DNA of 10,383 nt. Source: an uncultured Eubacteriales bacterium. GTDB lineage: Bacteria; Bacillota_A; Clostridia; Oscillospirales; Oscillospiraceae. The stretch spans positions 1 to 10,383 of the forward strand of contig CATIYU010000298.1 of assembly GCA_949739085.1 (NCBI GenBank). The letters are read 5' to 3'. The position numbers and the translations under genes were made by a program. This document shows, in pieces, positions 1 to 7,161 of this stretch (positions are counted from its first letter, which is position 1; every line of letters starts with the position of its first letter). The notes under the pieces are model-generated. The model worked only from the letters and a program-made list of their open reading frames with translations. It did not search any database and was not told where the DNA came from.

Positions 1-135
1 CCACCGGCGCTGACGGTACTCCTGGCGCGGTTGGTCCTACCGGCCCCACCGGCGCTGACGGTACTCCTGGCGCGGTTGGTCCTACCGGCCCCACCGGCGC
101 TGACGGTATTCCCGGCGCCACTGGCCCTACCGGTC
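1..135 (+). repeat. 45-bp tandem repeat encoding five collagen triplets
   Basis: Bases 1-45 and 46-90 are identical. Bases 91-135 are a third copy that diverges from about base 109. Each unit encodes five Gly-X-Y triplets ([15 protein letters not shown]). The repeats lie inside the reading frame and probably continue to the left of the window. Perfect in-frame repeats of this kind change copy number by slippage or recombination, which would alter stalk length between strains. Confidence 0.9.
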
Positions 136-575
136 CGACTGGTCCTACCGGCCCCACAGGCTCTGCGGTTACGGCGGACTCCGCCTATGCCGCCAACACC
201 AGCGGCGCAACTGTCGGGGTCATCCTGGGCGGCACCACGATCCCTCTGCCGAATAGCCAGGTTCTCCCGGCCAACGTCACTGCCAACGCTGCCAACACGA
301 TCTTCACCGTGGCCGCGCCGGGCCTCTACCGCATCTCCTACAGCGTGAACACCACCCTCGCCCTAGCCGCCGGAAGCCGCCTCCTCATCAACGGCTCCCC
401 CAACGTGGCCTCCACTCTGGCCCCGTCTGTGGCCACCAGCCGCTTCGCCAACGAGATTCTGGTGAATCTCCCCGCCAACAGCACCATCTCCCTGGAGCTG
501 TACGGCCTGGTGGCCGGCGCGGTGCTGCTGTCTAACGCCGCGGGCGCGACCCTGCAAATTGTCCGCTTGAGCTGA
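3..575 (+). CDS. Collagen-like protein with BclA-type C-terminal domain (5' end missing)
   Basis: The reading frame is open from the left edge to TGA at 573-575, so only the last 190 residues are seen. The first part is 17 Gly-X-Y triplets in a row, rich in GPT, GAD and GTP, which is the bacterial collagen triple-helix pattern. From about base 165 this changes to a non-collagenous domain of roughly 135 residues. Its landmarks are [42 protein letters not shown] and a final LQIVRLS. These match the beta-rich, TNF-like C-terminal domain of BclA-family exosporium proteins, which trimerises and orients the collagen stalk. By family, this is a spore-surface or cell-surface filament protein. The many Thr residues in the third position are typical O-glycosylation sites, and a glycosyltransferase gene follows directly. 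The family call is firm. Location on the spore is inferred. Confidence 0.88.
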   Translation, partial: TGADGTPGAVGPTGPTGADGTPGAVGPTGPTGADGIPGATGPTGPTGPTGPTGSAVTADSAYAANTSGATVGVILGGTTIPLPNSQVLPANVTANAANTIFTVAAPGLYRISYSVNTTLALAAGSRLLINGSPNVASTLAPSVATSRFANEILVNLPANSTISLELYGLVAGAVLLSNAAGATLQIVRLS

Positions 576-581
576 AACCAT

Positions 582-608
582 CCCCGCCGGAGCCCCCCTC
601 CGGCGGGG
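582..608 (+). terminator. GC-rich hairpin between the collagen-like gene and the glycosyltransferase
   Basis: The arms 582-592 (CCCCGCCGGAG) and 598-608 (CTCCGGCGGGG) pair perfectly over 11 bases around a five-C loop. The hairpin starts seven bases after the upstream stop codon. No T-tract follows on the plus strand (AACGCCTG comes next), so it is not a standard intrinsic terminator. It could slow polymerase, protect the 3' end of the collagen-like mRNA, or give partial termination that keeps the transferase at lower expression. Confidence 0.55.
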
Positions 609-618
609 AACGCCTGTT

Positions 619-625
619 AGGAGGG
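619..625 (+). promoter_or_regulatory. Ribosome binding site that fixes a TTG start
   Basis: AGGAGGG at 619-625 lies seven bases before TTG at 633. The nearby ATG at 626 is in another frame and abuts the Shine-Dalgarno, so it is not the start. Confidence 0.75.
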
Positions 626-632
626 ATGCCAT

Positions 633-1727
633 TTGGTTACCGTCAGCCTGTGCATGATTGTGAAAAACGAGGAGGATGTACTGGCCCGCTGCCTGGAGAG
701 CGCCGCCGGCCTGGTGGAAGAAATTGTCATTGTGGATACCGGCTCCACCGACCGTACCCGGGAGATTGCCGCCCAATTCACGGAAAAAGTCCACAGCTTC
801 CCCTGGGCGGACGACTTCGCGGCAGCCCGGAACTACGCCTTTTCCCTGGGGACCATGGACTACTGCATGTGGCTGGACGCCGACGACGTGCTGCTGGAGG
901 AGGACAGGGCCCTCCTCCGCCAGCTCAAGGAGACCCTGGACCCGGAGACCGCCGTGGTCATGGCAAAATATAATGTGGCTTTTGACCAGCAGGGCAGCCC
1001 CACCCTGTCCTATTACCGGGAACGGCTCCTCAAAAACCGCATGGGCCTGCGCTGGAAGGGGGCGGTCCACGAGGTGATCGAGCCCACCGGAAAAATCCTA
1101 TATGCCAGCTTCGCCGTCACCCACCGGAAGACCCGCCCCTCGGACCCGGACCGGAATCTCCGGATTTTTGAGAAGCAACTAGCCCAGGGCGCGGTCCTGG
1201 AGCCCCGCCAACAGTTCTACTACGGCCGGGAGCTCTACTACCACCAGCGCTACGAGGAGGCGCTGGTGGTGTTCCAGACGTTTTTATCCGAGGGCCGGGG
1301 CTGGGTGGAGAACAATATCGACGCCTGCCGCCACTGCGCCTACTGCCGGGAGGCCCTGGGGCGTCCGGACGAGGCGGTGGGAGACCTTCTCCGCAGTTTT
1401 GCCTATGACCGGCCCCGGGCGGAGGTGTGCTGTGAGCTGGGCGGACGGTTTCTGGACCGGGGCAGGCCGGACCTGGCGGCGTTCTGGTACTGCCTGGCCC
1501 TGGGCTGTCCCCGGGACGACAGCCGGGGCGGCTTCGTCTCCCCGGACTGCTACGGGTATATCCCCTGCATCCAGCTCTGCGTCTGCTACAGCCGTCTGGG
1601 CGACCAGGCCAAGGCGGAGCGGATGAATGATCTGGCCGCCGCCTGCAAGCCCGGCGCACCCGCCGTGGAGCACAACCGGGCCTATTTCCAGCGCCTCCGG
1701 GAGGAGGCCCCCGGAACCCCGGCATAA
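633..1727 (+). CDS. Family 2 glycosyltransferase with C-terminal TPR-like region
   Basis: This 364-residue cytoplasmic enzyme should transfer a sugar from a nucleotide-sugar donor to a protein or glycan. The N-terminal GT-A domain opens with VSLCMIVKNEEDVLARCL and VDTGSTDRT, the standard GT2 nucleotide-binding start. FPWADDFAAARNYA follows, then the metal-binding DxD motif in WLDADD (D82, D84). Residues from about 185 to 345 are helical and TPR-like, with YYHQRYEEAL, LGRPDEAV and YSRLGDQAKAER. GFVSPDCYGYIPC is typical of the SunS-like, TPR-bearing transferases. The start is TTG, chosen because of AGGAGGG at 619-625. The next in-frame ATG is at 654, inside the conserved domain. The gene lies 57 bases after a collagen-like protein. 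Glycosylation of that protein is inferred from the neighbour and from the analogous sgtA-bclA3 pair of C. difficile. The sugar cannot be read from sequence. Confidence 0.88.
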   Translation: MVTVSLCMIVKNEEDVLARCLESAAGLVEEIVIVDTGSTDRTREIAAQFTEKVHSFPWADDFAAARNYAFSLGTMDYCMWLDADDVLLEEDRALLRQLKETLDPETAVVMAKYNVAFDQQGSPTLSYYRERLLKNRMGLRWKGAVHEVIEPTGKILYASFAVTHRKTRPSDPDRNLRIFEKQLAQGAVLEPRQQFYYGRELYYHQRYEEALVVFQTFLSEGRGWVENNIDACRHCAYCREALGRPDEAVGDLLRSFAYDRPRAEVCCELGGRFLDRGRPDLAAFWYCLALGCPRDDSRGGFVSPDCYGYIPCIQLCVCYSRLGDQAKAERMNDLAAACKPGAPAVEHNRAYFQRLREEAPGTPA

Positions 1728-1752
1728 TCAGGAGCAAACGCGGCGCGCTATC

Positions 1753-1781
1753 TTGCGATTCCTCTGAAAATGTGCTATACT
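1753..1781 (+). promoter_or_regulatory. Sigma-A-type promoter of the SLH/CAP gene
   Basis: TTGCGA (1753-1758), a 17-base spacer and TATACT (1776-1781), with an extended -10 TG at 1773-1774. It lies in the 127-base gap after the glycosyltransferase, about 75 bases before the next start codon. No terminator is visible between 1728 and 1752, so read-through from the transferase is possible. Confidence 0.65.
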
Positions 1782-1854
1782 TCCTATACTGGCCGCCGTA
1801 GCGCCTCTTGCCCTAGGGCGGCCGCCACGAAATTCATTCTTAGGAGGCCGCGAT

Positions 1855-4635
1855 ATGAAAAAACGGTTGCTCTCAGTCCTGCTTGCGCTCTGCCTTGCGC
1901 TGTCTCTGCTGCCCGGGCCAGCGCTGGCGGCGGGCTCCCTTCCCCCCAGCGAATCCGCGTACTGGAACAACAAAAACATGCAGGTGGCCATCGGTTTTAT
2001 CAAATCCATCCTAACCAATCCGCCCAGCTCCAACATCGTCCTGGTCTACTACCAGGCCAACGGGTGCGCCAACAGCGCCACCTATGTCCCCCAGTACGCG
2101 GCGTTCGCGGAGTCCAGCCGCCTGCGCATGTATGGCTACGCCTACGACCCCGCCGCTGAGATGGGCGAGGAGGGCTACAGCCTCCCCGCCGCCGATTTGC
2201 AGGCCCTGCTGGGCAAGTCCAGCTACACCTTCCCGGTGGTGATCGCCTACAACGGTCAGACCAAGGAGCACCGGGCCAAGGACGCGGTTGTGGGGCTGGA
2301 CGCTCTCAAGGCCCTGCTCTCGGACTGCGGGCTGTACACGGACCCCGGCCCCGGTCCCGGCGGCCCCACGATTGACCTGATTGATGACGCCACCGTCTAC
2401 CCCCAGTCCTGGGAGGTGCTGCGGCTGGTGAACCAGCACCGCATGGGGATGGGCCTGGAGCCCCTCTCCCTCTTTGACGGCCTCCAGAAGGTGGCCAACC
2501 AGCGGGCCTACGAGATCTACATAGACTACCGCGCCGACCACACCCGGCCCGACGGCAGCATCTGCTGGACCGCCTACGACGACTACGGCGTCTCCTACCA
2601 GGTCAGCGCGGAGAACATCGCCTCTGGCCAGAGGGACGCCGCGGACGTGATGAACAGCTGGCTCAACAGCCCCGGCCACCGGGCGAACATTGAGAAAACC
2701 AACGTCACCCACATCGGCGTGGGGGTCTATACCGGCTCCTCCGGACGGAACTACTGGACCCAGGATTTCGCCGCCGCCCGGTACTGCGTTCACACCAACC
2801 TGCGGCTCTCCAAAACCTCTATCCCCTCCCAGCCGGGTACGGACCTGGATGCCCTGCTGAAGGCGGCGGACGTTACCCTCACCTATAACTGCCAGCAGTA
2901 CGGCGAATGCCGGATGCCCCTCATCTCCGCCATGTGCTCCGGCTACGACAAGGACGCGGCGGGGAACCAGACCCTTACCGTCTCCTGTGGCGGCATGACC
3001 GCAGAGCTGTTCATAGCCGGAGAGGGCGGCTGCCTGGAGCACGACTTCGGCCAGGGGACTGTCACCAAGGAGCCCACCTGCACGGAGACCGGCACGCGGA
3101 CCTTCACCTGCTCCAAGTGCGGCGAGACCAAGACCGAGGCCATCCCCGCCAAGGGCCACAGCTATGAGACCGACAGCGCGGGCAACCAGGTCTGCACTGT
3201 CTGCGGCCACACCATCCCCGCCAGCGTCTCCGTGGAGGACCAGCTGGACCAGGCCCTGGAGGCCGCCGACCCGGAGACCGCCAAGGCGATCCTGGACGGC
3301 CTGGACCGGGAGGCCCTGAAAAATGAGCTCACCAGCGCCGTCTACGACAAGCTGGAGGCCCTGGAAGCGAAAATCGGCGGCGCGGCGGCGGTGGACGTCT
3401 CCGGCTCCGGCCTCAGCGGCGCGAAAATCGTGGGCGCGAAGCTGAGCACCGGCTACGACAGTCCGGCTACGCTGAAAATCAGCCAGCCCGAGGATGCCGC
3501 TCTCCCCACCCCCGACCCCAGCGCCAAAAATGTCTTCCGGTTCTCCATGAACCTGCTGGACGGGGCGGGCGAGGAAATTGAACTCACCGTTCCCGTGCGC
3601 ATCACCATCCCCCTGCCTATGGATAACCTGGACACCCGCACTTTCCGGCTGTGGCACTTCCACGACGGCAAGATGGATGAGATCAAGCCCGAGCTGCACC
3701 AGGAGAGCGGGCGCTGGTACGCCACCTTTACGGTGGGCGGCTTCAGCGACTTCCTCATGACCTACAGTACTGTCTCTATCCCGGAGATTCCCACGCTCCC
3801 CGGTGACGGCGGCTCCACCACCCCGGGCGGCGGTACTGGTACAACGCCCCAGCCCACCCTTTACGAGGTGTCCGTCCAGGCGGCGGACCACGGCACGGCC
3901 ACTCTCAGCAGGTCCACCGCCGCCAAGGGCGACCGGGTGACCGTGACTGTGAAGCCGGACGCTGGCTGGCAGCTGGAGTCCCTCACCGTCCGGGACAAGG
4001 ACGGCCGCGAGCTGGAGCTGACGGACCGGGGCAGCGGACAGTACAGCTTTACCATGCCCGCCTCGGCGGTCTCGGTGGAGGCGGTCTTCTCCCAGATTCC
4101 CACTGCGGAACCCGACCCCACCCCTGAGCCGGAACCCCTGCCCTTTACGGACGTCCCCGACGGCGCGTGGTTCGCCAGCGAGGTGCGCTATGTCTACGAA
4201 AAGGGCCTCATGGCTGGCGACGGCAGCGAAGTCCTCTTCAACCCCACCGGCGTCATGACCCGGGCCATGCTGTGGACGGTGCTGGCCCGCCTGGACGGCG
4301 CGGACACCAGCGGCGGCAGCATCTGGTATGAGCCGGGCCGGGCCTGGGCTATGGCGAAGGGCATCTCCGACGGCGAGAACCCCCAGGAGAGCGTCACCCG
4401 GGAGCAGCTGGCGGCCATGCTGTGGCGGTATGCCGGCAGTCCCGCCGGCGGGGCCGGCCTGGAGAGCTTCTCCGACGCCGGGACGGTCTCCGGCTGGGCG
4501 GAGGGCGCGGTGCGCTGGGCCGTATCCGCCGGAATCCTCAACGGTAGCGGCGGCAGGCTGAATCCCACCGGCACGGCTACCCGCGCTGAGGTGGCGGTCA
4601 TGCTGACCCGGTTCGCTCAGAGCCTTGAAAAATAA
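1855..4635 (+). CDS. Secreted multidomain surface protein: thioredoxin-like, CAP and three SLH domains
   Basis: The 926-residue protein starts at ATG with AGGAGG at 1842-1847. A signal peptide (MKKRLLSVLLALCLALSLL, cleavage near ALA-AG at about residue 25) sends it outside. Residues about 34-158 look thioredoxin-like: a strand VLVYYQ, then C71-A-N-S74, then FPVVIAYNG with a probable cis-Pro at P127. Residues about 187-306 are a CAP/SCP-PR1 domain with HTRPDG, AENIA and SPGHRANI; the likely cavity tetrad is E220, H229, E253 and H275. A CxxC-rich segment follows (C419/C422, C447/C450), then a helical stretch, a beta-rich region, an InlB/Flg_new-like repeat (about 668-747), a Pro/Glu linker and three SLH repeats (from 763, about 820 and 872). 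SLH domains bind secondary cell-wall polymer, so the protein is wall-anchored. The role of the CAP domain in bacteria is uncertain. The first domain is assigned by pattern only. Confidence 0.87.
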   Translation: MKKRLLSVLLALCLALSLLPGPALAAGSLPPSESAYWNNKNMQVAIGFIKSILTNPPSSNIVLVYYQANGCANSATYVPQYAAFAESSRLRMYGYAYDPAAEMGEEGYSLPAADLQALLGKSSYTFPVVIAYNGQTKEHRAKDAVVGLDALKALLSDCGLYTDPGPGPGGPTIDLIDDATVYPQSWEVLRLVNQHRMGMGLEPLSLFDGLQKVANQRAYEIYIDYRADHTRPDGSICWTAYDDYGVSYQVSAENIASGQRDAADVMNSWLNSPGHRANIEKTNVTHIGVGVYTGSSGRNYWTQDFAAARYCVHTNLRLSKTSIPSQPGTDLDALLKAADVTLTYNCQQYGECRMPLISAMCSGYDKDAAGNQTLTVSCGGMTAELFIAGEGGCLEHDFGQGTVTKEPTCTETGTRTFTCSKCGETKTEAIPAKGHSYETDSAGNQVCTVCGHTIPASVSVEDQLDQALEAADPETAKAILDGLDREALKNELTSAVYDKLEALEAKIGGAAAVDVSGSGLSGAKIVGAKLSTGYDSPATLKISQPEDAALPTPDPSAKNVFRFSMNLLDGAGEEIELTVPVRITIPLPMDNLDTRTFRLWHFHDGKMDEIKPELHQESGRWYATFTVGGFSDFLMTYSTVSIPEIPTLPGDGGSTTPGGGTGTTPQPTLYEVSVQAADHGTATLSRSTAAKGDRVTVTVKPDAGWQLESLTVRDKDGRELELTDRGSGQYSFTMPASAVSVEAVFSQIPTAEPDPTPEPEPLPFTDVPDGAWFASEVRYVYEKGLMAGDGSEVLFNPTGVMTRAMLWTVLARLDGADTSGGSIWYEPGRAWAMAKGISDGENPQESVTREQLAAMLWRYAGSPAGGAGLESFSDAGTVSGWAEGAVRWAVSAGILNGSGGRLNPTGTATRAEVAVMLTRFAQSLEK

Positions 4636-4640
4636 TACAG

Positions 4641-4672
4641 AGGGAGGCGGCTGGAATTCCAGCCGCCTCCCT
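4641..4672. terminator. Perfect palindrome, bidirectional terminator between convergent genes
   Basis: Arms 4641-4654 (AGGGAGGCGGCTGG) and 4659-4672 are exact reverse complements around AATT, giving a 14-bp stem. On the minus strand the hairpin is followed by CTGTATTATTTTTC, a good U-tract, so it mainly ends the MATE-degV transcript. On the plus strand the downstream T-run is weak and distant (ATTTT near 4688), yet the stem sits six bases after the SLH gene stop. Confidence 0.8.
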
Positions 4673-4690
4673 GCGCGTCTCTATCTGATT

Positions 4691-5551
4691 TTAGCCAATC
4701 ACCCGGCTGATCCCCATGGCGAAGGCCCCGGGACCGGTGTGGCAGGCGATGCTCAGGGTCAGGGGATCGTATTGGATCTCCTCGCCCGGGAACGCCTGGG
4801 CGGCCAGGGACAGCCACTCCGCCTCCTCCTCGCGGGTCTGGAAGGTGCCGGAAGCGTCAATGCGGATGGGAACGCCCCTCCGGCGGCAGTCCGCAACGCT
4901 CTCCTGCATGGCCTCCAGCAATCGGGCCTTGCACTGCTTCGTCCCCCGGACCTTGGCAAAGGTGTCCAGCTTCTCCCCCCGGATGACCAGTAAGGGCTTG
5001 ATGCCAAGCACCGCGCCCATGGCCGCCACGGCGGGGGTGATGCGCCCGCCTTTTTTCAGATACTCCAGGGTGTCCACGCCGATATAGATGAGGGTACCCC
5101 CCCCGGCGGCCTCCAGCCGCTCCTTGACTTCCGCCGCCCCGCAGCCCCGGGCTACCAGGGCCGCCGCGTCCCGGACAGAATTTTTCTGGGGCACAGAGAT
5201 CTGGTGGTTGTCCGCCACCTGCACCCGTCCCCCGTAGCTGGAGGCCAGGGCCAGGGCTGTCTGGCAGGAGCCGCTCAGGCCGCTGGTCATGGGAATATAG
5301 ACCAGCTCGCCGTACCCGGAGGCCAGGACGCTGTCCCACATGGTGGTGAGGTCGTCCGGGGCGGGCTGGGAGCTGGAGACGCTCCGGCCCTCCCGCTGGA
5401 ACTGGTAGAACTGCTCCGGGAAGATGTTGACGCCCTCGTAGTAGATCTCGTTATCAATGATGATGGGCATGGGCACCACATGGACGCCCCATTGCTCCGC
5501 CAGGTCTCTGGAGATGCCGCTGTTGCTGTCGGTAACAACCGCCGTTTTCAT
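4691..5551 (-). CDS. DegV family fatty-acid-binding protein
   Basis: This 286-residue protein matches the DegV family in length and motifs: TDSNSGI near residues 7-13, SSSQPAP (59-65), MTSGLSGS (88-95), LEYLKKGGRI (162-171) and HTGPGAFAMG (271-280). DegV proteins bind a long-chain fatty acid between two alpha/beta domains. In Gram-positive bacteria the related FakB proteins present the fatty acid to the kinase FakA, which makes acyl-phosphate for phospholipid synthesis. Whether this copy is a true FakB is unclear, because no fakA (DAK-domain kinase) is in the window and these genomes usually carry several degV copies. The start is ATG at 5551, preceded by AGAGAGGT. It lies 21 bases after the MATE stop, so the two are probably one transcript. 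A terminator hairpin follows. Confidence 0.9.
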   Translation of the reverse strand: MKTAVVTDSNSGISRDLAEQWGVHVVPMPIIIDNEIYYEGVNIFPEQFYQFQREGRSVSSSQPAPDDLTTMWDSVLASGYGELVYIPMTSGLSGSCQTALALASSYGGRVQVADNHQISVPQKNSVRDAAALVARGCGAAEVKERLEAAGGGTLIYIGVDTLEYLKKGGRITPAVAAMGAVLGIKPLLVIRGEKLDTFAKVRGTKQCKARLLEAMQESVADCRRRGVPIRIDASGTFQTREEEAEWLSLAAQAFPGEEIQYDPLTLSIACHTGPGAFAMGISRVIG

Positions 5552-5572
5552 AGTCCGGGGACCTCTCTTTCG

Positions 5573-6946
5573 TTATTGGCCTGACCGCTCCTCCACCGCG
5601 TCCAGCCGGTCGAAGGTGTGGAGCCAATCCGCCTTAAAGTAGTAAATGAGGAACAGCACTGCGCTGATGGACCAGGTGAGGGGGTAGGCGGTAAAGACCA
5701 CCATGATGTTTTCCCAGATACCCACCGCTATGGTGATGTAGGACACGCGGACCACGCACCAAATGGCCATCATGATAATCATGGGCACCGTGGCCTTGCC
5801 GGCTCCCCGGAGAATACCGGCCATACAGTGGTTGAGGGCCAGCAGGCAGTAGAAGGGGGAGATGATCCGGGCCTGCCGGACGCCGAAGGCCACCACCCCC
5901 GGGTCGCTGTTGAAGAGGCCGATGAAGAAGGGGGCCGCCAGCCAGATGACCACCCCGATCAGCTCTGCCGTCAGCATAGAACAGGCCACGCCGAACCGGG
6001 CCCCCTGCTTCACCCGGTCATGATGCCGGGCTCCCAGGTTCTGGCCCACAAAGGTGGCCAGAGCCATGGAGAAGCAGGTCACCGGCAGGAAGGCAAAACC
6101 CTCAATCTTGCTGTAGGAGCCGCAGCCGGCCATCGCGCTGTCGCCAAAGGCGTTGATGTTGGCCTGGACCATGACGTTGGCGAAGCCGATGACCGAGTTC
6201 TGCACGCCCGAGGGCAGGCCAAAGCGGACAATCAGCGCCAGCATGGACCAGTCCAGCCGGATGCGCCGCAGCTCCACCCGGTAGACCTCGTCCGTGCGCA
6301 GCAGGCGCCGCAGGCACAGCAGGGCGGACACCGCCTGGGAGATGGCGGTAGCCGCAGCCGCCGAGGCCACTCCCCAGCGAAACACACCCACGAACAAAAG
6401 GTCCAGGGCCACGTTGATGAGAGAGGAGGTGATGAGGTAGTAGAGGGGATGGCGGCTGTCGCCCACCGCCTGTAGGATGCCGGTGGAGATGTTGTAGAGG
6501 AACAGGGCCGCGCTGCCGTAGAAGTAGGTGCGGAAATAGGCGATGGACTGGGGCAGCACGTTGTCCGGGGTGCCCATCCAGCGGAGGATATAGGGCGTCA
6601 GCAGTACGCCCACCACGGTCATGAGGAGTCCGGCGGCAAGGCCGAAAGCCAGGTCCGTGTGGATGGCGTTTTGCAGCTTTTCCCGGTCCCCGGCGCCGTA
6701 GTACTTGGAAATCAGCACGCCCGCGCCCATGGCCATGCCGCTGAGGAAGCCCACCAGCATGAAGATGAGATTTCCGGAGGAGCTGACGGCGGCCAGGGCC
6801 TCCTTGCCGATGAAGTTGCCGACAATGAGGGTGTCGGCGGTGTTGTAGAGCTGTTGGAACAGATTGCCGAGGAAGATTGGAACCGCGAAGGACAAGAGTC
6901 CTTTTCCAATACTCCCCTCGATCATAGATGGCTGCCGGTGGTTCAA
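5573..6946 (-). CDS. MATE family multidrug efflux transporter
   Basis: The 457-residue membrane protein has about 12 hydrophobic segments in two similar halves, the normal size for MATE exporters, which expel cationic drugs and other compounds using a Na+ or H+ gradient. Recognisable family segments are FAVPIFLGNLFQQLYNTADT (20-39), SKYYGAGD (80-87), FVGQNLGA (299-306) and GILRGAGKATVPM (377-389). The start is taken as TTG at 6946, because AGAGGTG (6954-6960) lies seven bases upstream. The alternative ATG at 6925 (M8) has no Shine-Dalgarno. The substrate cannot be predicted. degV follows 21 bases later. No regulator is adjacent on this strand, but the upstream region carries a promoter and repeats that could bind one. 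Confidence 0.92.
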   Translation of the reverse strand: MNHRQPSMIEGSIGKGLLSFAVPIFLGNLFQQLYNTADTLIVGNFIGKEALAAVSSSGNLIFMLVGFLSGMAMGAGVLISKYYGAGDREKLQNAIHTDLAFGLAAGLLMTVVGVLLTPYILRWMGTPDNVLPQSIAYFRTYFYGSAALFLYNISTGILQAVGDSRHPLYYLITSSLINVALDLLFVGVFRWGVASAAAATAISQAVSALLCLRRLLRTDEVYRVELRRIRLDWSMLALIVRFGLPSGVQNSVIGFANVMVQANINAFGDSAMAGCGSYSKIEGFAFLPVTCFSMALATFVGQNLGARHHDRVKQGARFGVACSMLTAELIGVVIWLAAPFFIGLFNSDPGVVAFGVRQARIISPFYCLLALNHCMAGILRGAGKATVPMIIMMAIWCVVRVSYITIAVGIWENIMVVFTAYPLTWSISAVLFLIYYFKADWLHTFDRLDAVEERSGQ

Positions 6947-6953
6947 TGGGGTT

Positions 6954-6960
6954 CACCTCT
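6954..6960 (-). promoter_or_regulatory. Ribosome binding site that fixes the TTG start of the MATE gene
   Basis: On the minus strand AGAGGTG is seven bases before the TTG at 6946-6944. The next in-frame ATG has only a CACCGGCAGCC-type sequence before it. Confidence 0.7.
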
Positions 6961-6983
6961 GTTTTTTCTATCATTTTCCGAAT

Positions 6984-7012
6984 AGTCTACTCTATTTTTA
7001 TCCATCTGGCAA
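6984..7012 (-). promoter_or_regulatory. Probable promoter of the MATE-degV unit
   Basis: Reading the minus strand, TTGCCA (7012-7007), 17 bases and TAGACT (6989-6984) make a reasonable sigma-A promoter, with transcription starting about 25-30 bases before the TTG start. It sits in an AT-rich gap of 215 bases shared with the divergent thioesterase gene. Confidence 0.55.
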
Positions 7013-7042
7013 GGGGGTTTTGGAAGAAAAATTTATTTCCAC

Positions 7043-7056
7043 AGTAAATTTTTACT
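7043..7056. promoter_or_regulatory. 14-base dyad in the AT-rich divergent spacer
   Basis: AGTAAA, two bases, TTTACT form a perfect inverted repeat between the MATE promoter and the thioesterase promoter. It overlaps one copy of a repeated 12-mer, TACTCTATTTTT, found at 6988-6999 and again at 7053-7064. It may be an operator. No cognate regulator is identified. Confidence 0.3.
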
Positions 7057-7082
7057 CTATTTTTTGTGCAAACCGCAGAACC

Positions 7083-7112
7083 TTGCGCCGGAGAAGAGAT
7101 TTGTGGTATACT
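7083..7112 (+). promoter_or_regulatory. Extended -10 promoter of the thioesterase gene
   Basis: TTGCGC (7083-7088), an 18-base spacer and TATACT (7107-7112), with TGG directly before the -10. Transcription would begin near 7119. That excludes a translation start at 7066 and supports the ATG at 7162. Confidence 0.6.
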
Positions 7113-7161
7113 TATTTTATTAGACCTTGCTCACAGTCCAAGAGAAAAGGGGGGAACCAGG

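Noticed and set aside
1..135. Tandem repeats as a CRISPR array
   Set aside because: The repeat units are contiguous with no spacers, have 45-bp periodicity in a coding frame and encode collagen triplets.
2011..3891. A 626-codon open frame on the minus strand
   Set aside because: It is antisense to the SLH/CAP gene, which has a signal peptide, Shine-Dalgarno and known domains. The antisense product shows low-complexity Gly/Val/Ala composition and no recognisable motif.
5618..6475. A 285-codon plus-strand open frame
   Set aside because: It is the complement of the MATE gene. The His/Gly/Asp-rich product has no membrane segments or family motifs.
7066..7161. An N-terminal extension of the thioesterase
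   Set aside because: It includes the promoter elements (7083-7112) and has no hotdog-family similarity. The 130-residue form matches the family length.
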